Assembly (NCBI RefSeq): GCF_000739375.1
Contig: NZ_CP006704.1
Coordinates: forward strand, 1,364,001 to 1,428,000
Direction: 5' to 3'
DNA length: 64,000 nucleotides
From: Comamonas testosteroni TK102
Lineage (GTDB): Bacteria > Pseudomonadota > Gammaproteobacteria > Burkholderiales > Burkholderiaceae_C
The position numbers were made by a program, and so were the translations under genes. Below are positions 17,352 through 25,920 of this stretch, piece by piece. Position 1 is the first letter of the stretch. Each line of letters starts with the position of its first letter. The notes under the pieces were generated by a model that ran no database searches, was not told the origin of the DNA, and saw nothing but the letters and a program-made list of their open reading frames with translations.

Positions 17352-18476
17352 ATGGACATCAATACGCCGCTCACCCTGCTGGGTGGACTTACCGCTTCTC
17401 AATTCATGCGCAAGCACTGGCATAAAAAGCCTTTGCTGGTGCGCCAGGCCATTCCCGGCTTCAAGGCCCCGATTCCGCGTGCTCGCCTGCTGGCCATGGC
17501 GGGCGAAGAGGGCGTGGAGTCGCGCCTGATCCAGCAGCTGGAAGGCGACAACTGGAAGCTCAGTCACGGCCCGCTGTCCCGGCGCAGCCTGCCCGCATTG
17601 ACCAAGCCGGGCTGGACGGTGCTGGTGCAGGGCGTGGACATGCATGACGCCAAGGCGCACGAGCTGCTGCAGCAATTCCGCTTTGTGCCCGAGGCGCGTC
17701 TCGATGATCTGATGATCAGCTTTGCCACCGATCAAGGCGGTGTGGGGCCCCACTTCGACAGCTATGACGTGTTCCTGCTACAGGCCCATGGCAAGCGCCG
17801 CTGGCGCATCGGCCGTCAGAAAGACCTGTCCCTGCAGCCGGGCAAGCCATTGAAAGTTCTCTCCCATTTCGAGCCCGAAGAGGAGTTCGTGCTGGAGCCG
17901 GGCGACATGCTTTATCTGCCGCCCAAATGGGCGCATGACGGTGTGGCCGAAGGCGAGTGCATGACCTATTCGATCGGTTTTCGCTCGCCCGATCGCAGTG
18001 AGCTGGGGCGCGAGCTGCTGCTGCGCATGTCGGATGAGCCCGACGAGCCCGAAACTCCGGTCATCTATCGCGACCCCAAGCAGGAGGCCGTGAGCAACCC
18101 GGCGCTGATTCCTGAAGCCATGTATGACTTTGCCCGCGAGGCACTGAAGAAGGCCATGGCCGAGCCGCTGGCGCTGGAACGCGCGCTGGGCGAGTATCTG
18201 AGCGACCCCAAGCCCAATGTCTGGTTCGAGCATGGCGATGAAAACGGCATGTTCGAAAGCGTGGTGCTGGATCGTCGCACGCGCATGATGTATGACGCCA
18301 AGCACATCTTCATCAATGGCGAGAGCTATCTGGCGGGCGGCCGTGACGCCACGCTGATGCGCAAGCTGGCTGACACCCGGGCGCTGTCGCGCAAGGATCT
18401 GGCAACAGCCAGCGATGATGCGCTGGAGTTGCTGTCATCGTGGTTCGATGCGGGCTGGGTTCGCTCAGGCGACTGA
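17352..18476 (+). CDS. roxA: ribosomal oxygenase RoxA/YcfD (JmjC-type, L16 arginine hydroxylase)
   Basis: A 374-aa cupin/JmjC 2-oxoglutarate Fe(II) oxygenase. The metal triad is His134 and Asp136 in GGVGPHFDSYDVFLLQ and His195 in LPPKWAHDG. The 2-oxoglutarate-binding region and the C-terminal winged-helix dimer part (ALEYLSDPKPNVWFE-like segment) are present. E. coli YcfD hydroxylates an arginine of ribosomal protein L16; the same role is inferred here from the strong motif match and length. It is monocistronic, 71 bases after the AraC-family gene on the same strand, with no evident operon partner. Confidence 0.88.
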   Translation: MDINTPLTLLGGLTASQFMRKHWHKKPLLVRQAIPGFKAPIPRARLLAMAGEEGVESRLIQQLEGDNWKLSHGPLSRRSLPALTKPGWTVLVQGVDMHDAKAHELLQQFRFVPEARLDDLMISFATDQGGVGPHFDSYDVFLLQAHGKRRWRIGRQKDLSLQPGKPLKVLSHFEPEEEFVLEPGDMLYLPPKWAHDGVAEGECMTYSIGFRSPDRSELGRELLLRMSDEPDEPETPVIYRDPKQEAVSNPALIPEAMYDFAREALKKAMAEPLALERALGEYLSDPKPNVWFEHGDENGMFESVVLDRRTRMMYDAKHIFINGESYLAGGRDATLMRKLADTRALSRKDLATASDDALELLSSWFDAGWVRSGD

Positions 18477-18853
18477 AACAGGGTGGACTTGTAACAGCGA
18501 TCGTGCTAACTTACGGGTTTGTCCTCTGTGGCTGCTGTCGATTTGGAGAGCTTTGTATAGATTATGTAAATCTTCGTCAAAGCTCTGTCAGGGATTTGAC
18601 AGGAAGAAATTTATGCTCCACAGTGTGACTCAAGGCAAGCGTGGGCTTGCCCGGTAAATGAGAACGCACCGATTTGTGCAGAATTGTTTAGTTGCTGTCA
18701 GTATCAGTCAGCAATGGGCAAAACTACTTATAATGCGGTCTGAGTCGAATTTATCGTTTGACCTGATCTGCCATAGCGATCAATAGCTGCAAAAGGCTGA
18801 CCGTAATGGCAATCTGCATACCGTCTGCTGAACCTACCATTTAGGAAATCGTC
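18477..18853. other. AT-rich intergenic region before the repeat lipoprotein
   Basis: These 377 bases are clearly less GC-rich than the surroundings and carry no plausible gene. They hold the candidate promoter at 18705-18734. A 119-base leader lies between that -10 and the ATG at 18854; it ends in AGGAAATCGTC, whose AGGA is the ribosome site. Confidence 0.5.
18705..18734 (+). promoter_or_regulatory. candidate sigma-70 promoter of the repeat lipoprotein
   Basis: A perfect TATAAT at 18729-18734 is preceded, 18 bases upstream, by a weak -35 (CAGTCA, 18705-18710). The -10 is followed by GCGG. The -35 is poor, so confidence is moderate. Confidence 0.5.
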
Positions 18854-19120
18854 ATGAAGAACTCTCTGATTCTGGCTACCGTGATCGCTGCTGCTGCTCT
18901 GGCTGCTTGCGGCAAGAAGGAAGAAGCTCCTGCTGCTCCCGCTCCTGCTGTGGAAGCTCCTGCTGCTCCCGCTCCTGCTGCTGAAGCTCCTGCTGCTCCC
19001 GCCGCTGACGCTGCTGCTCCTGCCGCTGACGCTCCTGCTGCCCCCGCCGCTGACGCTCCTGCTGCTCCTGCCGCTGACGCTCCTGCTGCTCCCGCCGCTG
19101 AAGCTCCTGCTGCCAAGTAA
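18854..19120 (+). CDS. small Ala/Pro-repeat lipoprotein
   Basis: An 88-aa lipoprotein. The signal peptide MKNSLILATVIAAAALAAC ends in a lipobox (LAAC) with Cys19 as the lipidated residue. After GKKEEAP the whole mature chain is a repeat of the type APAAPAA(D/E), coded by a near-perfect 24-bp unit (GCTCCTGCTGCTCCCGCCGC plus GAC). The repeat probably forms an extended, flexible tether in the periplasm, like other Pro/Ala-rich small lipoproteins. Number of units may vary between strains by slippage. The strong -10, AGGA ribosome site and strong terminator suggest high expression. Confidence 0.85.
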   Translation: MKNSLILATVIAAAALAACGKKEEAPAAPAPAVEAPAAPAPAAEAPAAPAADAAAPAADAPAAPAADAPAAPAADAPAAPAAEAPAAK

Positions 19121-19161
19121 TTCGCTGCACCAGCCAGCTTGAGGCCCAGGCCTCGGGCATG

Positions 19162-19190
19162 AAAAAACCGCACTCAGGTGCGGTTTTTTT
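19162..19190 (+). terminator. intrinsic terminator after the repeat lipoprotein
   Basis: CCGCAC (19168-19173) pairs with GTGCGG (19178-19183) around TCAG; the A6 run before and T7 after extend the stem, so it can act in both directions. Confidence 0.92.
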
Positions 19191-19350
19191 GCGTCTGGAT
19201 TTTGCAGCGGATTCTTGAGCTGTGTATGCGTGTCGCCACACAAGGTCTGCACTTGCACTTGCACTTGTCTTGCACTCGCATCTCAACGGATTCCGGCGTC
19301 ATGAGCATGAGGGCCTCAAGCCGGAGTTGCTCGATTCGCTCGGACATGAA

Positions 19351-19382
19351 AAAAGCCACCAGGGCCGAGCCTGGTGGCTTTT
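19351..19382 (-). terminator. intrinsic terminator after bamC
   Basis: GCCACCAGG (19355-19363) pairs with CCTGGTGGC (19370-19378) around a 6-base loop, with A/T tracts on both sides. It lies 19 bases after the bamC stop codon on the minus strand. Confidence 0.9.
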
Positions 19383-19400
19383 GCTTGGGAGCAGAGCTCT

Positions 19401-20513
19401 TTACTTCAGATCATCGGTGATGATGCGCACGATGCGCTGGCCGTTGGCGCTGCTGTCGGGCTGGCCCTGCTCATTGAGCACGCTGACCTGGGACTTGTTG
19501 CCATCGCCCTTGACCTGGATCTGGTACTTCTGAGGCGCAGCGGCTTCCTTGCCCTGGCTGAAGATCTTGCTGAAGAAGCCCTTGGACTCCTGCTTGGCAT
19601 TGGGGTCCACGTAGCGCACATAGTAGAGGCCACGGCTGCGGTCGCGGTCTTCCACGGTGAAGCCGGTGCGGTCCAGTGCCACGCCAACGCGGCGCCATGC
19701 GCGCTCAAAGCCTTCTTCCAGCTGCAGTGTGGGCACACCGTTGACGGTGTCCATGCGTGCGCTGGTCGAGGTGGTGGCCGCAGACCTGTCGGCCTTGGCG
19801 ACGGCAGAAGCCTGCTCTTCGCTCACGCCCAGCTTGACCATGATGCGGCGCAGGAACTCGGTCTCCAGCTCGGGGTCGCGAGGACGCGGTTGCCAGATGG
19901 TGTTGTCCTTGCGCTCGCTGGTATAGACCTCCTGCATGCCACGGTGGGTGACATAGATGCGGGTCTTGCCATCGGGTTCGCGCTCCAGGCGGGTGCGGAA
20001 CTTGTCGCGCTCGCTGGTGGAGTAGAGCGAGTCGAACACCTTGCCCAGGCTTCTGCGGATGATGTCCTGAGGCAGCTTGGCGCGGTTTTCGGCCCAGTCG
20101 GTCTCGAGAATGCCCAGCTGGCGGTCTTCCATCGCATAGATGAAGCCGTTTTCCAGCCAGAAATCGCGAGTCGGCTCCCAGAGCTTGTCGGCTCCGCGAT
20201 CCACCACCAGCCAGTGCTCGGCGCCGTCACGCTCGATGCGGACGTCGCCAATCTTGTTGGCCGCGGTGTTGTTGTCGGTCGGCTTGGCTGCCTGGGCATT
20301 GGCCTGCATGGCAGCAGCGGATACCACGCCACCAGGGACGGTATAGCGCGAGTCTTGCGACAGCTGCGTCAGATCCGGAGGAACTTCGAGAGAGGGAGCT
20401 TGATTCTTGCCCGCGCTCTTGTAGTCGATCTTGGTCTCTTGGAACGTGGTCGTGCAGGCAGACAGGCCCAGCGCGATGCTGAGCAGGCTCAAACGTGCTG
20501 TTTGTTGTTTCAC
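19401..20513 (-). CDS. bamC: outer-membrane protein assembly factor BamC
   Basis: A 370-aa lipoprotein of the beta-barrel assembly machine. The lipobox is LGLSAC (Cys20). The unstructured N-terminal part with YKSAGKNQAPSLEVPPDLTQ is the conserved segment that binds BamD, followed by two helix-grip domains (about residues 95-215 and 255-355). It is longer than E. coli BamC (344 aa). It follows dapA by 63 bases on the same strand, the order found in many gammaproteobacteria and betaproteobacteria. Confidence 0.93.
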   Translation of the reverse strand: MKQQTARLSLLSIALGLSACTTTFQETKIDYKSAGKNQAPSLEVPPDLTQLSQDSRYTVPGGVVSAAAMQANAQAAKPTDNNTAANKIGDVRIERDGAEHWLVVDRGADKLWEPTRDFWLENGFIYAMEDRQLGILETDWAENRAKLPQDIIRRSLGKVFDSLYSTSERDKFRTRLEREPDGKTRIYVTHRGMQEVYTSERKDNTIWQPRPRDPELETEFLRRIMVKLGVSEEQASAVAKADRSAATTSTSARMDTVNGVPTLQLEEGFERAWRRVGVALDRTGFTVEDRDRSRGLYYVRYVDPNAKQESKGFFSKIFSQGKEAAAPQKYQIQVKGDGNKSQVSVLNEQGQPDSSANGQRIVRIITDDLK

Positions 20514-20576
20514 GCGGATTGTCCTTGGGTAGCGTTCAAGCTATGTGCGAAAAACCGCTAGCTTAGCGCAACTCGA

Positions 20577-21473
20577 TCAGAGTACGCCAACTTTACGCAG
20601 AGCATCCTCAACAACTGCTTCGCATTGCTCGCTCAGCTGCGTCATGGGCAGGCGCATGGCGGGGCCGCACAAACCCATGCGGGCGGCTGCCCATTTCACG
20701 GGAATGGGATTGGCTTCCACAAACAGGCTCTTGTGCAGGGGCATGAGCTTGAACTGGATTTCCATGGCGCGCTTGGTATCGCCGGCCATGGCGGCCTTGC
20801 ACAGCTCGCTCATCAGACGGGGGGCGACGTTGGCCGTCACGCTGATATTGCCGTGGCCGCCGCACAGCATCAGTGCCACGGCGGTGGGGTCGTCACCGGA
20901 GTAGACGCCGAAGCCGGCGGGCACATCGCGGATCAGCCACTGTGCACGCTCGATGTTGCCGGTGGCTTCCTTGATGCCGATGATGCCGGGGATCCGGGCC
21001 AGACGCAGCACGGTGTCATGCTGCATGTCGGCGACCGAGCGACCGGGCACGTTGTACAGAACCACGGGCAGGTCGCCAGTGGCTTCGGCGATGGCCTTGA
21101 AGTGCTGGTACTGGCCTTCCTGCGTGGGCTTGTTGTAGTAGGGAACGACCTGCAGCTGGCTGTCTGCACCCACCTTCTTGGCGTACCTGGCCAGCTCGAT
21201 GGCTTCGTGCGTGCTGTTGGCGCCGCAGCCAGCCATGATGGAGACACGGCCAGCGGCCTGTTCCACGGCGACGCGGATGATTTCGCAGTGCTCCTCGACA
21301 TTCACGGTGGGCGATTCACCGGTGGTGCCGACCACACCGATGCAGTTGGTGCCTTCGGCCACATGCCAGTCGATGAGTTTGCGCAGCGACGGGTAGTCGA
21401 CGCTACCGTCTTCGAGCATGGGCGTAATGAGGGCAACAATGCTGCCAGTGAGAGCAACGGAGGGTGATGTCAT
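20577..21473 (-). CDS. dapA: 4-hydroxy-tetrahydrodipicolinate synthase
   Basis: A 298-aa enzyme of lysine and diaminopimelate synthesis that condenses pyruvate with aspartate semialdehyde. The Schiff-base Lys168 lies in [11 protein letters not shown], the catalytic Tyr140 in [10 protein letters not shown], and Thr50-Thr51 in [11 protein letters not shown]. The start at 21473 ([10 protein letters not shown]) matches the family; a longer frame upstream is unlikely. It is first in a dapA-bamC transcription unit. The 284 bases upstream to 21757 are AT-rich and should hold its promoter. Confidence 0.95.
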   Translation of the reverse strand: MTSPSVALTGSIVALITPMLEDGSVDYPSLRKLIDWHVAEGTNCIGVVGTTGESPTVNVEEHCEIIRVAVEQAAGRVSIMAGCGANSTHEAIELARYAKKVGADSQLQVVPYYNKPTQEGQYQHFKAIAEATGDLPVVLYNVPGRSVADMQHDTVLRLARIPGIIGIKEATGNIERAQWLIRDVPAGFGVYSGDDPTAVALMLCGGHGNISVTANVAPRLMSELCKAAMAGDTKRAMEIQFKLMPLHKSLFVEANPIPVKWAAARMGLCGPAMRLPMTQLSEQCEAVVEDALRKVGVL

Positions 21474-21757
21474 ATCCGCAATCAGAAAACGGTAAAAATG
21501 AATTCTACAAACAGGGACAGGGTGCAGGCAGTGGTTTGCTGTCAACAGTGTCTAGCAAAACTCTGTTTTTGTCGAAGTGTTGTTGATAAATGACGAAATG
21601 ACGAAATATTTAAAATTTGTGCGTCATATTGTTTGTTGAAGTCGGGTCTGTTTTAGACGGCATGCAGGCTATTGCACGGGTTTGCCGCTGCTGACTGTGC
21701 TGCAGCCGGCCGCCCCCAGGCAAGGCCGGAGAGCGCGGCTGGGAGCCGTTGCCGTTA

Positions 21758-23887
21758 TCAGTGCGTGCCGTAGTTCGAGGCGCTGATATGGGCCTGCGCC
21801 AGCCGCTGCATGAAGTCCTCTGCATCTGCCGCGCGCACCACGGTCACGCGCAGGCTGTCGTCATCGGTGGCCAGCTTGATCAAGGCCAGCTGGCGGTCCG
21901 CCAGATGTTCGGCCATGTTCTCCAGACCTGATTCCACGCCATCGGCTGGTGAGTCCCACTGCCAGTCATCGGTGCCGGGCAGCCAGTGGGTGCCGGCAAT
22001 GCTGTCGGCGTCCTTCCAGTCAAAGCGGGCAAACTGGCTGCCGATGGCCAGCAGATGCACCCAGTACAGGGTCAACGCGTTCTCGCCTGCGGGCAGGTGC
22101 ATGACATCGGGATCGATCTCCTCATCTTCGTCCCAGCCCATGTCGTCAGGATCAGGCGCCGCCACACAGTCGCGCCACTGCTGCAGCAGCTGTGCGGCCT
22201 GGCTCTCGTCGTTCAGACAGAGAATGCGCGATAGATCCTGCATCCAGGCTTCGTCTTCGGCCTCTATCAGCTGCGCGCGGGTCATGGTCGTGACCTCGCC
22301 CGCCTGGCCCTTGAACATGCCGCGCAGTGCATTGCGGTAGTCCTCCCAGGTTTCCCCGGTGCGGGTGATGCTGAAATCCTGGATGGAGAACAGGACCAGT
22401 TCGGCCTGCGGACCCTCGCCCATAAAGCTCAGCAGTTCATTTTTCTTCGGGCTGTAGTTCAGCGGCGGGCACCAGATATCAGGGGCAGCCACCAGCTTGC
22501 CCTGGGTGCTGAAGATGCGCGGCTCGCCTTTTTCGGTGATGGCCAGCAGCTTGCGGCCGGGAAACACCTTGGGGGGCGAGTGGCTGAAGCCGCGCTCTAT
22601 GGTCTTGAACTGGCAGGGAATGATTTCCTGGCCGCGGATGTCGATCACGCCTTCGAGCACGCGGAACTCCTGCTCGCCCTGGTCGCTGACAGAGGGCGCA
22701 CGAATGCAGGCAACGGCCAGGCCGCTCTTGGCGTTGAAATCGTTGACATGCCAGTAGCGGCTGGCATCGAACAGCGGCAGGCCATCGGCCTTGAGCAGCA
22801 ACTGGCGCGAGTGGCCGTACGGGCCTTTTTCGGCACGGATGAATTCGTCCTGTTCCTCGTTGTAGTCGATGCTGCTGAGCCCTTGGTGCAGCAGCGCGAG
22901 GCCGGGCAGGCTGCGCAGGTCCTGCATGTTTTCCTGCCCGGGTGATCGGCAGGCCATGACCTGGGGCGTGACGGCATAGGCGTCGCGATAGCCCAGGGAG
23001 GGCGCTACCTGCCAGATGCCGTTCAAATCCTTGATGCCGGATCTCGCGCCTTCGCCCGGCGTGGTCTCGGGATAGTGCACGCTCAGATGGCCGCCAGAGA
23101 CAAAAGCCATGCTCGCGCCTTCCACGGGGCGCTGCAGCCAGCGACCATATGGCGTGACCATGCCCACGGGCCAGTGGTCGCGCTCGGCGTCGTTTTGCGG
23201 CTCCAGGCCGCTGCGCGGGTGCAGCCTGGGCATGACGTAATAGCTTTCGGTGGCTTCGTCCCAGGCGCCGTGGTGGCGCAGCTCGTAGTGATCGGCCAGC
23301 CAGGCGGGCCAGTCTTCTTCGCTTTCCTGCTCGATGACCTCGGTGCGGGCGATGACCGCGTCGCTCCACCACCCCAGATGGGACTGCGGTGCCTGCTTCA
23401 AGGCCAGCAGTGAGTCCGCCAGCTCGTCGCCGCTGCAGTTCCATTGGCGGCATCGCTCGCGCTGGGTCTGCAAAAAGGCCGTGAACTCGGCTTCGTCAAA
23501 GTCATGTGGGCATAGCGTGGCGCAGTCCAGCAACAGCCATTGGCGCGTGCTGGTGCTGATGGCGTGATCGATTTGCTGCCATTGCTTTTGCATGGAACCG
23601 GGCCAATGCGCGGGCAGTGGCTCCATCACGCTCCTGAGCCATTGCCAGCGCGCCCTGACCTGGTCCATGGGCGCGGCCAGGGCCGAGAGGCTTTGCTTGT
23701 CCTGATAGGCGCTGCAGGGCACCAGCTCGGGCAGATGCCGTGCATCGCCGAGCAGCACGCTGAACAGCAGCGGCGTGCTGCTGAACCATTCGGCCCAGCC
23801 GTCGCAGCTGCCGCCGGGCTCTGCGGGCCAGTCGGTCTCCGGGCCGGGGCGTTCGTCGTGGGCAAGCAGCAGGGCGTAGGCGGGCAT
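21758..23887 (-). CDS. large WG-repeat-like protein of unknown function
   Basis: A 709-aa soluble protein, rich in Trp, Asp and Glu, without signal peptide or membrane segment. I do not recognise the family as a whole. The central part has stretches resembling WG repeats (GVIDIRGQEIIPCQFKTIER, then KLLAITEKGEPRIFSTQGKL), which in other proteins form beta-propeller-like ligand surfaces. A very acidic loop (DPDDMGWDEDEEIDPD) follows. The start at 23887 (MPAYALLLAHDERPG) is chosen because the preceding frame is Arg/Ala-rich shadow sequence. The gene begins 35 bases after the methyltransferase stop codon, so the two are probably cotranscribed. Confidence 0.8.
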   Translation of the reverse strand: MPAYALLLAHDERPGPETDWPAEPGGSCDGWAEWFSSTPLLFSVLLGDARHLPELVPCSAYQDKQSLSALAAPMDQVRARWQWLRSVMEPLPAHWPGSMQKQWQQIDHAISTSTRQWLLLDCATLCPHDFDEAEFTAFLQTQRERCRQWNCSGDELADSLLALKQAPQSHLGWWSDAVIARTEVIEQESEEDWPAWLADHYELRHHGAWDEATESYYVMPRLHPRSGLEPQNDAERDHWPVGMVTPYGRWLQRPVEGASMAFVSGGHLSVHYPETTPGEGARSGIKDLNGIWQVAPSLGYRDAYAVTPQVMACRSPGQENMQDLRSLPGLALLHQGLSSIDYNEEQDEFIRAEKGPYGHSRQLLLKADGLPLFDASRYWHVNDFNAKSGLAVACIRAPSVSDQGEQEFRVLEGVIDIRGQEIIPCQFKTIERGFSHSPPKVFPGRKLLAITEKGEPRIFSTQGKLVAAPDIWCPPLNYSPKKNELLSFMGEGPQAELVLFSIQDFSITRTGETWEDYRNALRGMFKGQAGEVTTMTRAQLIEAEDEAWMQDLSRILCLNDESQAAQLLQQWRDCVAAPDPDDMGWDEDEEIDPDVMHLPAGENALTLYWVHLLAIGSQFARFDWKDADSIAGTHWLPGTDDWQWDSPADGVESGLENMAEHLADRQLALIKLATDDDSLRVTVVRAADAEDFMQRLAQAHISASNYGTH

Positions 23888-23922
23888 GGCAGTCGGGCAG
23901 ATCGGGGGGCGGAAGAAGGGCG

Positions 23923-24516
23923 TCAGGCTTGCAGCAGTGCGGCTGGTACGGCCGCTCCATCGGGCCGGATGGCGGCGATGCGCTGCACCACGCGCGCGGG
24001 CTGGCCAAGCAGACCATGCTCGTAGGCGACGATGTTCCAGCCGGCGCAGACCTGCAGCAGCTCGCCGGGAGTCAGCAGGAAGTCCGGGCGCGAGGGCTTG
24101 CCATAGGCCTCGTTGCCCTGGGCAAAGGTTTCGTAGATCAGGACGCCGCCGGGCTTGACGCTGTCCAGAATCAGCGGCCACAGCGGACGCCACAGATAGT
24201 TGGTGACGACCACGCCATCAAAGCTGCGGCCCGTCAGGGGCCAGGCGTTGTTCTCGATGTCGGCGGTAATCGTCTCGGCGATATCCGCCACGCACCGGGT
24301 CGCCTCCGGCGCCTTGTCCACGCTGGTCAGCGTGTGATCCAGGGCCGAGAAGAAACGGGTATGGCGGCCCATGCCGCAGGCCAGATCCAGCACCGAGCCC
24401 TGCGGGCGTACCAGATGGGCAAAGCGGACAATCCAGGCGGAGGGCGCCGGCGCGCAGTGGCTGGCGGAAATCGCAGGAATGGTGTCGGCTGTGGGAGGCA
24501 GGGTGTGGCTGGTCAT
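23923..24516 (-). CDS. TehB-like class I SAM-dependent methyltransferase
   Basis: A 197-aa methyltransferase. Motif I is GSVLDLACGMGRHTRFF, the acidic residue of motif II is in LTSVDKAPEA, and a later motif is FDGVVVTNYLWRPLWP, followed by KPGGVLIYETFA. This resembles TehB/UbiE-like small methyltransferases; the substrate is unknown. The start at 24516 (MTSHTLPP) was chosen; an alternative ATG lies at 24555. Its upstream region is the left junction of the prophage, so its native promoter may have been separated from it by the insertion. Confidence 0.85.
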   Translation of the reverse strand: MTSHTLPPTADTIPAISASHCAPAPSAWIVRFAHLVRPQGSVLDLACGMGRHTRFFSALDHTLTSVDKAPEATRCVADIAETITADIENNAWPLTGRSFDGVVVTNYLWRPLWPLILDSVKPGGVLIYETFAQGNEAYGKPSRPDFLLTPGELLQVCAGWNIVAYEHGLLGQPARVVQRIAAIRPDGAAVPAALLQA

Positions 24517-24572
24517 CTTGCGAAAACTATGGTTAATGCGAGCATCAAAATTCATAGCAAAATGCACACTAT

Positions 24573-24580
24573 AACCATAG
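24573..24580. repeat. candidate attL core of the inovirus prophage
   Basis: AACCATAG occurs here and again at 32697-32704, at the two ends of the phage gene block. An inverted copy (CTATGGTT) lies at 24527-24534 on the host side. The repeat is short, so it is only a candidate. Confidence 0.4.
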
Positions 24581-24606
24581 AAACCCACTGTCTAAGTGGG
24601 TTTTTT
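24581..24606 (+). terminator. hairpin with T tract at the left prophage edge
   Basis: AAACCCACT (24581-24589) pairs with AGTGGGTTT (24595-24603) around GTCTA, followed by T tract to 24606. It reads as an intrinsic terminator on the plus strand. The recombinase stop codon (TAG, minus strand) falls in its loop. Confidence 0.65.
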
Positions 24607-25203
24607 GTTGTCGTAAAGCCACCGACGAATCTGCCCAAAGCGGCGTGTCTTGTACCCCACGGCCTCGTCATAGAACCGTCGCACTGTGCTTTCGTGGACT
24701 CCATAAGCATCGGCAATGTCGCGCAATGAGATGCCACAGCCCACCAGCTGAATCATTTCGTTTTGGTCATTAAGTGGAATCCTGCTGGGCCTTCCAATCA
24801 TCTTTCCGCGTTTAACGGCTTCAAGTTGGCCGGCCATGCAGCGCTCACGAATCAAGCTGCGCTCAAACTCGGCAACGACTCCCAAGATTTGCAGCACCAT
24901 TCGGCCCATGGGGGTGCCTATGTCTATAGGCTCTGTAAGGCTCAAAAGCTTGGCTCCACTCGCCTGAACGTGCTCGGCAATACGGATCAAATCGCGCAGG
25001 CTCCGTGCCAGTCGATCAAGCTTGTAGACGATCAAGGTGTCTCCAGGCTTTAAAGACTGCAGCAACGCTTCGAGCTCGGGACGCTTCTTGACTGCAGAAC
25101 GCTTTTCTCTGACTACCTTGTCACACCTGGCATTGGCAAGAGCTGTGTCCTGCAGAGCCGTATCTTGTTCAATGGTGCTGACGCGGGCATAGCCGTATCT
25201 CAT
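24592..25203 (-). CDS. serine recombinase (resolvase/invertase family) of the prophage
   Basis: A 203-aa small serine recombinase. The nucleophile is Ser9 in YARVSTIEQD; the catalytic domain also has VYKLDRLARSLRDL, GAKLLSLTEPIDIGTPMGRM and EFERSLIRER. The C-terminus is a helix-turn-helix (GISLRDIADAYGVHESTVRR). Length is close to Tn3-type resolvases and DNA invertases, and much shorter than large phage serine integrases. It lies at the left end of the phage and is the only recombinase present, so it is the best candidate for integration; many inoviruses instead borrow host XerCD. Alternatively it may be a cargo resolvase. Confidence 0.88.
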   Translation of the reverse strand: MRYGYARVSTIEQDTALQDTALANARCDKVVREKRSAVKKRPELEALLQSLKPGDTLIVYKLDRLARSLRDLIRIAEHVQASGAKLLSLTEPIDIGTPMGRMVLQILGVVAEFERSLIRERCMAGQLEAVKRGKMIGRPSRIPLNDQNEMIQLVGCGISLRDIADAYGVHESTVRRFYDEAVGYKTRRFGQIRRWLYDNKKPT

Positions 25204-25540
25204 CTATCTCTCCCTCTTCTAGTAAAACAGCCTGTTTATCAAGCGAGTGATCCACCCGCATTGGTTCTTATGGGGTACGCCTTCCGTCTATGCGCTTCGC
25301 CATGCGAGGGCTGCGGGACGCGGCATGCTGTTGGATTTGTGTTTCGACCTGGTCAAACACCGGCGCGCTGCCTGGCGGTTTGCATCTTGACGTCCGGTCT
25401 GTCGCGCGGCGTGAGGCGAACTGCGAAGTCCTGAGCCTCAAACGAGGCATGCGCGCACCTGGTGCAACTCCCTCAAGCTCTCCTGAGCTGGGTTTTGCCC
25501 AGACCCTCCCCCTCTTTTTCTCTTTGCCCTGCTTTCATGC

Positions 25541-25588
25541 TGCGGTTTCACCGTGAAGACTGTTCCAGTCTCCCCGCCGAAATCCTCC
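25541..25588 (+). repeat. hairpin direct repeat 1 of 3
   Basis: Conserved left block TGCGGTTTCACCG, central perfect hairpin AGACTG-TTC-CAGTCT, conserved right block CCCCGCCGAAATCCTC. Confidence 0.75.
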
Positions 25589-25663
25589 CATGACCGCTGA
25601 CAACCTTCTGTTTCCGCCTCTCGGCCTAACTTCCGGGGTTCAGTGACTACCCAGAGACCGCCC

Positions 25664-25709
25664 TGCGGTTTCACCGAGAAGGTCTACGAACTCCCCGGCA
25701 AAATCCTCT
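25664..25709 (+). repeat. hairpin direct repeat 2 of 3
   Basis: Left block TGCGGTTTCACCG, central imperfect hairpin AGGTC-TAC-GAACT (one mismatch), right block CCCCGGCAAAATCCTC. Confidence 0.72.
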
Positions 25710-25827
25710 GGCTTCGCACCCTGTGCTATTGTTTCAGGAATCCAAACGACCATTTGGCGAGGCTTCTGGCGTCGATCGCTGCGATGATTTTGCTCGATCA
25801 CGACCATGCCTGGTCAAAGCGCGGCCC

Positions 25828-25872
25828 TGCGGTTTCATCGTAAAAATCTGCGATTTCCCCGACGAAATCCTC
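25828..25872 (+). repeat. hairpin direct repeat 3 of 3
   Basis: Left block TGCGGTTTCATCG, central perfect hairpin AAATC-TGC-GATTT, right block CCCCGACGAAATCCTC. Copies 2 and 3 are also both preceded by GCCC. Confidence 0.75.
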
Positions 25873-25920
25873 AAGCCTGTTTTACCTGTGGCAAAATCCA
25901 CTCAATCCCGCGCCAATCAT

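Noticed and set aside
18596..18617. TTGACA at 18596 with TATGCT at 18612 as a promoter
   Set aside because: The gap between the two boxes is only 10 bases; the TATAAT at 18729 is the better candidate.
24500..24610. dif/XerCD site at the prophage edge
   Set aside because: No 28-bp dif-like sequence is visible on either edge, and a phage-encoded recombinase is present.
25374..25420. Possible fourth copy of the phage hairpin repeat (GCGGTTT followed by GACGTCCGGTC)
   Set aside because: Only the first seven bases match well; the right-hand block is missing.
25541..25872. CRISPR array suspected from three direct repeats
   Set aside because: Only three imperfect copies, spacing of 75 and 118 bases between them is uneven, the repeat centres differ, and no cas gene is present.
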